NCBI GenBank assembly: GCA_900759325.1
Contig: CAAEUW010000046.1
Location: 1-5,722 of the forward strand
Length of the DNA: 5,722 bases
Reading direction: 5' to 3'
Source: an uncultured Peptostreptococcus sp.
GTDB taxonomy: Bacteria > Bacillota > Clostridia > Peptostreptococcales > Peptostreptococcaceae
Program-made: the position numbers and the translations under genes
Notes under the pieces: model-generated
The model's database searches: none
The model's input: the letters and a program-made list of their open reading frames with translations, nothing else
What the model was told of the DNA's origin: nothing
In this document: in pieces, positions 5,226-5,722 of the stretch
How positions within the stretch are numbered: the stretch's first letter is position 1
Layout of the letters: every line of letters starts with the position of its first letter

Positions 5226-5722
5226 ACTTTCCGTAATTTGCTATTACTTTTACATATTTTCCATTACCACTTATCCAACCCCAACCATTATCACCCTTTG
5301 AGTGCTTGACCTTATACCAGTCTTGCCCGTTGTGTTTATAGACACCATAAACACAAGGTTTCTCTCCGGACCTGAATATTGCTACTTTTCTGTTGTGTGT
5401 ACCTGCTCCTGATCTAATATTTAGGTCAGATTTTACTTCTACTCTCTTTAAAACCGCAACAGTCTTAGGATTAGATTTGCTGCCTTTTTGTGTCTTTTTT
5501 TCAGCAGGTCTGGGATATTGGTCAGCCTGATTAAGTAGATGCTTAGTCCTGTAAGGCCTAAACTGTTTCAATGTCAAATTTACTGTTATATCACTGTTAT
5601 TTTCTGAATCTTCGTCTATGTCATAATTTTCTACTGTTACTTTCGCTTCAAGTGGAAATCTAGTTTTTCTTCCCTGCTTTCTTATCACCCTAAACGTTAT
5701 GACTTTCTTATTTGCCTTAGCA
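5224..5722 (-). CDS. xkdP: Partial XkdP-like tail protein with C-terminal bacterial SH3 domain (5' end missing)
   Basis: The frame is open to the right edge; 165 residues are visible and the N-terminus lies outside. A GTG at 5686-5688 could be taken as a start, but it has no convincing ribosome binding site and coding sense continues upstream (AKANKKVITFR). The first ~62 residues contain TRFPLEAKVTVENYDIDED, then ITVNLTLKQFRPYRT, matching the region of XkdP-type proteins that ends in 'l.L.eyR.y'. A Lys/Pro-rich linker follows (about 63-92). Residues about 94-160 form an SH3b domain: SDLNIRSGAGTHNRKVAIF, a GQDWYKVK strand, and the closing GWGWISGNGKYVKVI. SH3b domains commonly bind peptidoglycan. 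Many XkdP-type proteins carry LysM at this place, so SH3b appears to substitute for it. The product probably caps or lines the tube-hub region. The hub gene follows after 7 nt. The SH3b call is strong, the XkdP assignment good from order and motif. Confidence 0.85.
   Translation of the reverse strand, partial: AKANKKVITFRVIRKQGRKTRFPLEAKVTVENYDIDEDSENNSDITVNLTLKQFRPYRTKHLLNQADQYPRPAEKKTQKGSKSNPKTVAVLKRVEVKSDLNIRSGAGTHNRKVAIFRSGEKPCVYGVYKHNGQDWYKVKHSKGDNGWGWISGNGKYVKVIANYGK

Noticed and set aside
1..5722. Diversity-generating retroelement, invertible fibre segment, CRISPR, tRNA or insertion sequence
   Set aside because: I looked for long direct or inverted repeats, clustered AAY-type variable codons, cloverleaf-like segments and transposase motifs and saw none. 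Part of the fibre gene lies outside the window, so variation there cannot be excluded.

Overview
The window is a tightly packed, one-directional block of phage tail genes, all on the minus strand, so transcription runs from position 5722 towards position 1. The DNA is AT-rich. Ribosome binding sites are strong AGGTGG/GAGGTGA types, and AGA and ATA codons are common. The protein set matches the baseplate cassette of PBSX-type contractile tails (xkdP-Q-R-S-T-U order in Bacillus subtilis). Together this points to a low-GC Firmicute host, probably a Clostridia-like anaerobe. Species, and whether this is an active phage, a prophage or a phage-tail-like bacteriocin, cannot be read from the window.

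Layout in transcription order: (1) the 3' part of an XkdP-like tail gene running off the right edge and ending in a bacterial SH3 domain (5224-5722); (2) a 677-residue XkdQ-like hub protein with two peptidoglycan hydrolase domains, a glucosaminidase/lysozyme-like one and an NlpC/P60 one (3183-5216); (3) a small XkdR/DUF2577 protein (2896-3165); (4) an XkdS/DUF2634, gp25-like sheath-initiator protein (2474-2899); (5) an XkdT baseplate J wedge protein (1423-2481); (6) an XkdU/YmfQ (DUF2313) wedge protein (873-1436); (7) a 140-residue protein with a fibre-type N-terminus and a helical C-terminal half (451-873); (8) the 5' part of an unrecognised gene starting at a TTG codon and running off the left edge (1-445), by position a fibre or receptor-binding protein.

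The genes touch or overlap at nearly every junction (7-nt gap, 17-nt gap, then overlaps of 4, 8, 14 and 1 nt, then a 5-nt gap). This indicates one transcript with translational coupling. No promoter, terminator, RNA gene, repeat array or mobile element was found, and no stretch over 300 bases lacks a gene.

In the assembled particle, the XkdP- and XkdQ-like proteins and the small DUF2577 protein would form the central hub and spike, XkdS would start the sheath, XkdT and XkdU would form the wedges around the hub, and the last two genes would hang fibres on the wedges. The unusual points are the concentration of wall-active modules at the hub (SH3b, glucosaminidase, NlpC/P60), the short separate adaptor gene before the fibre, and the TTG-started gene at the left edge. 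I see no wholly new system; this is a recognisable baseplate module with modest variations.
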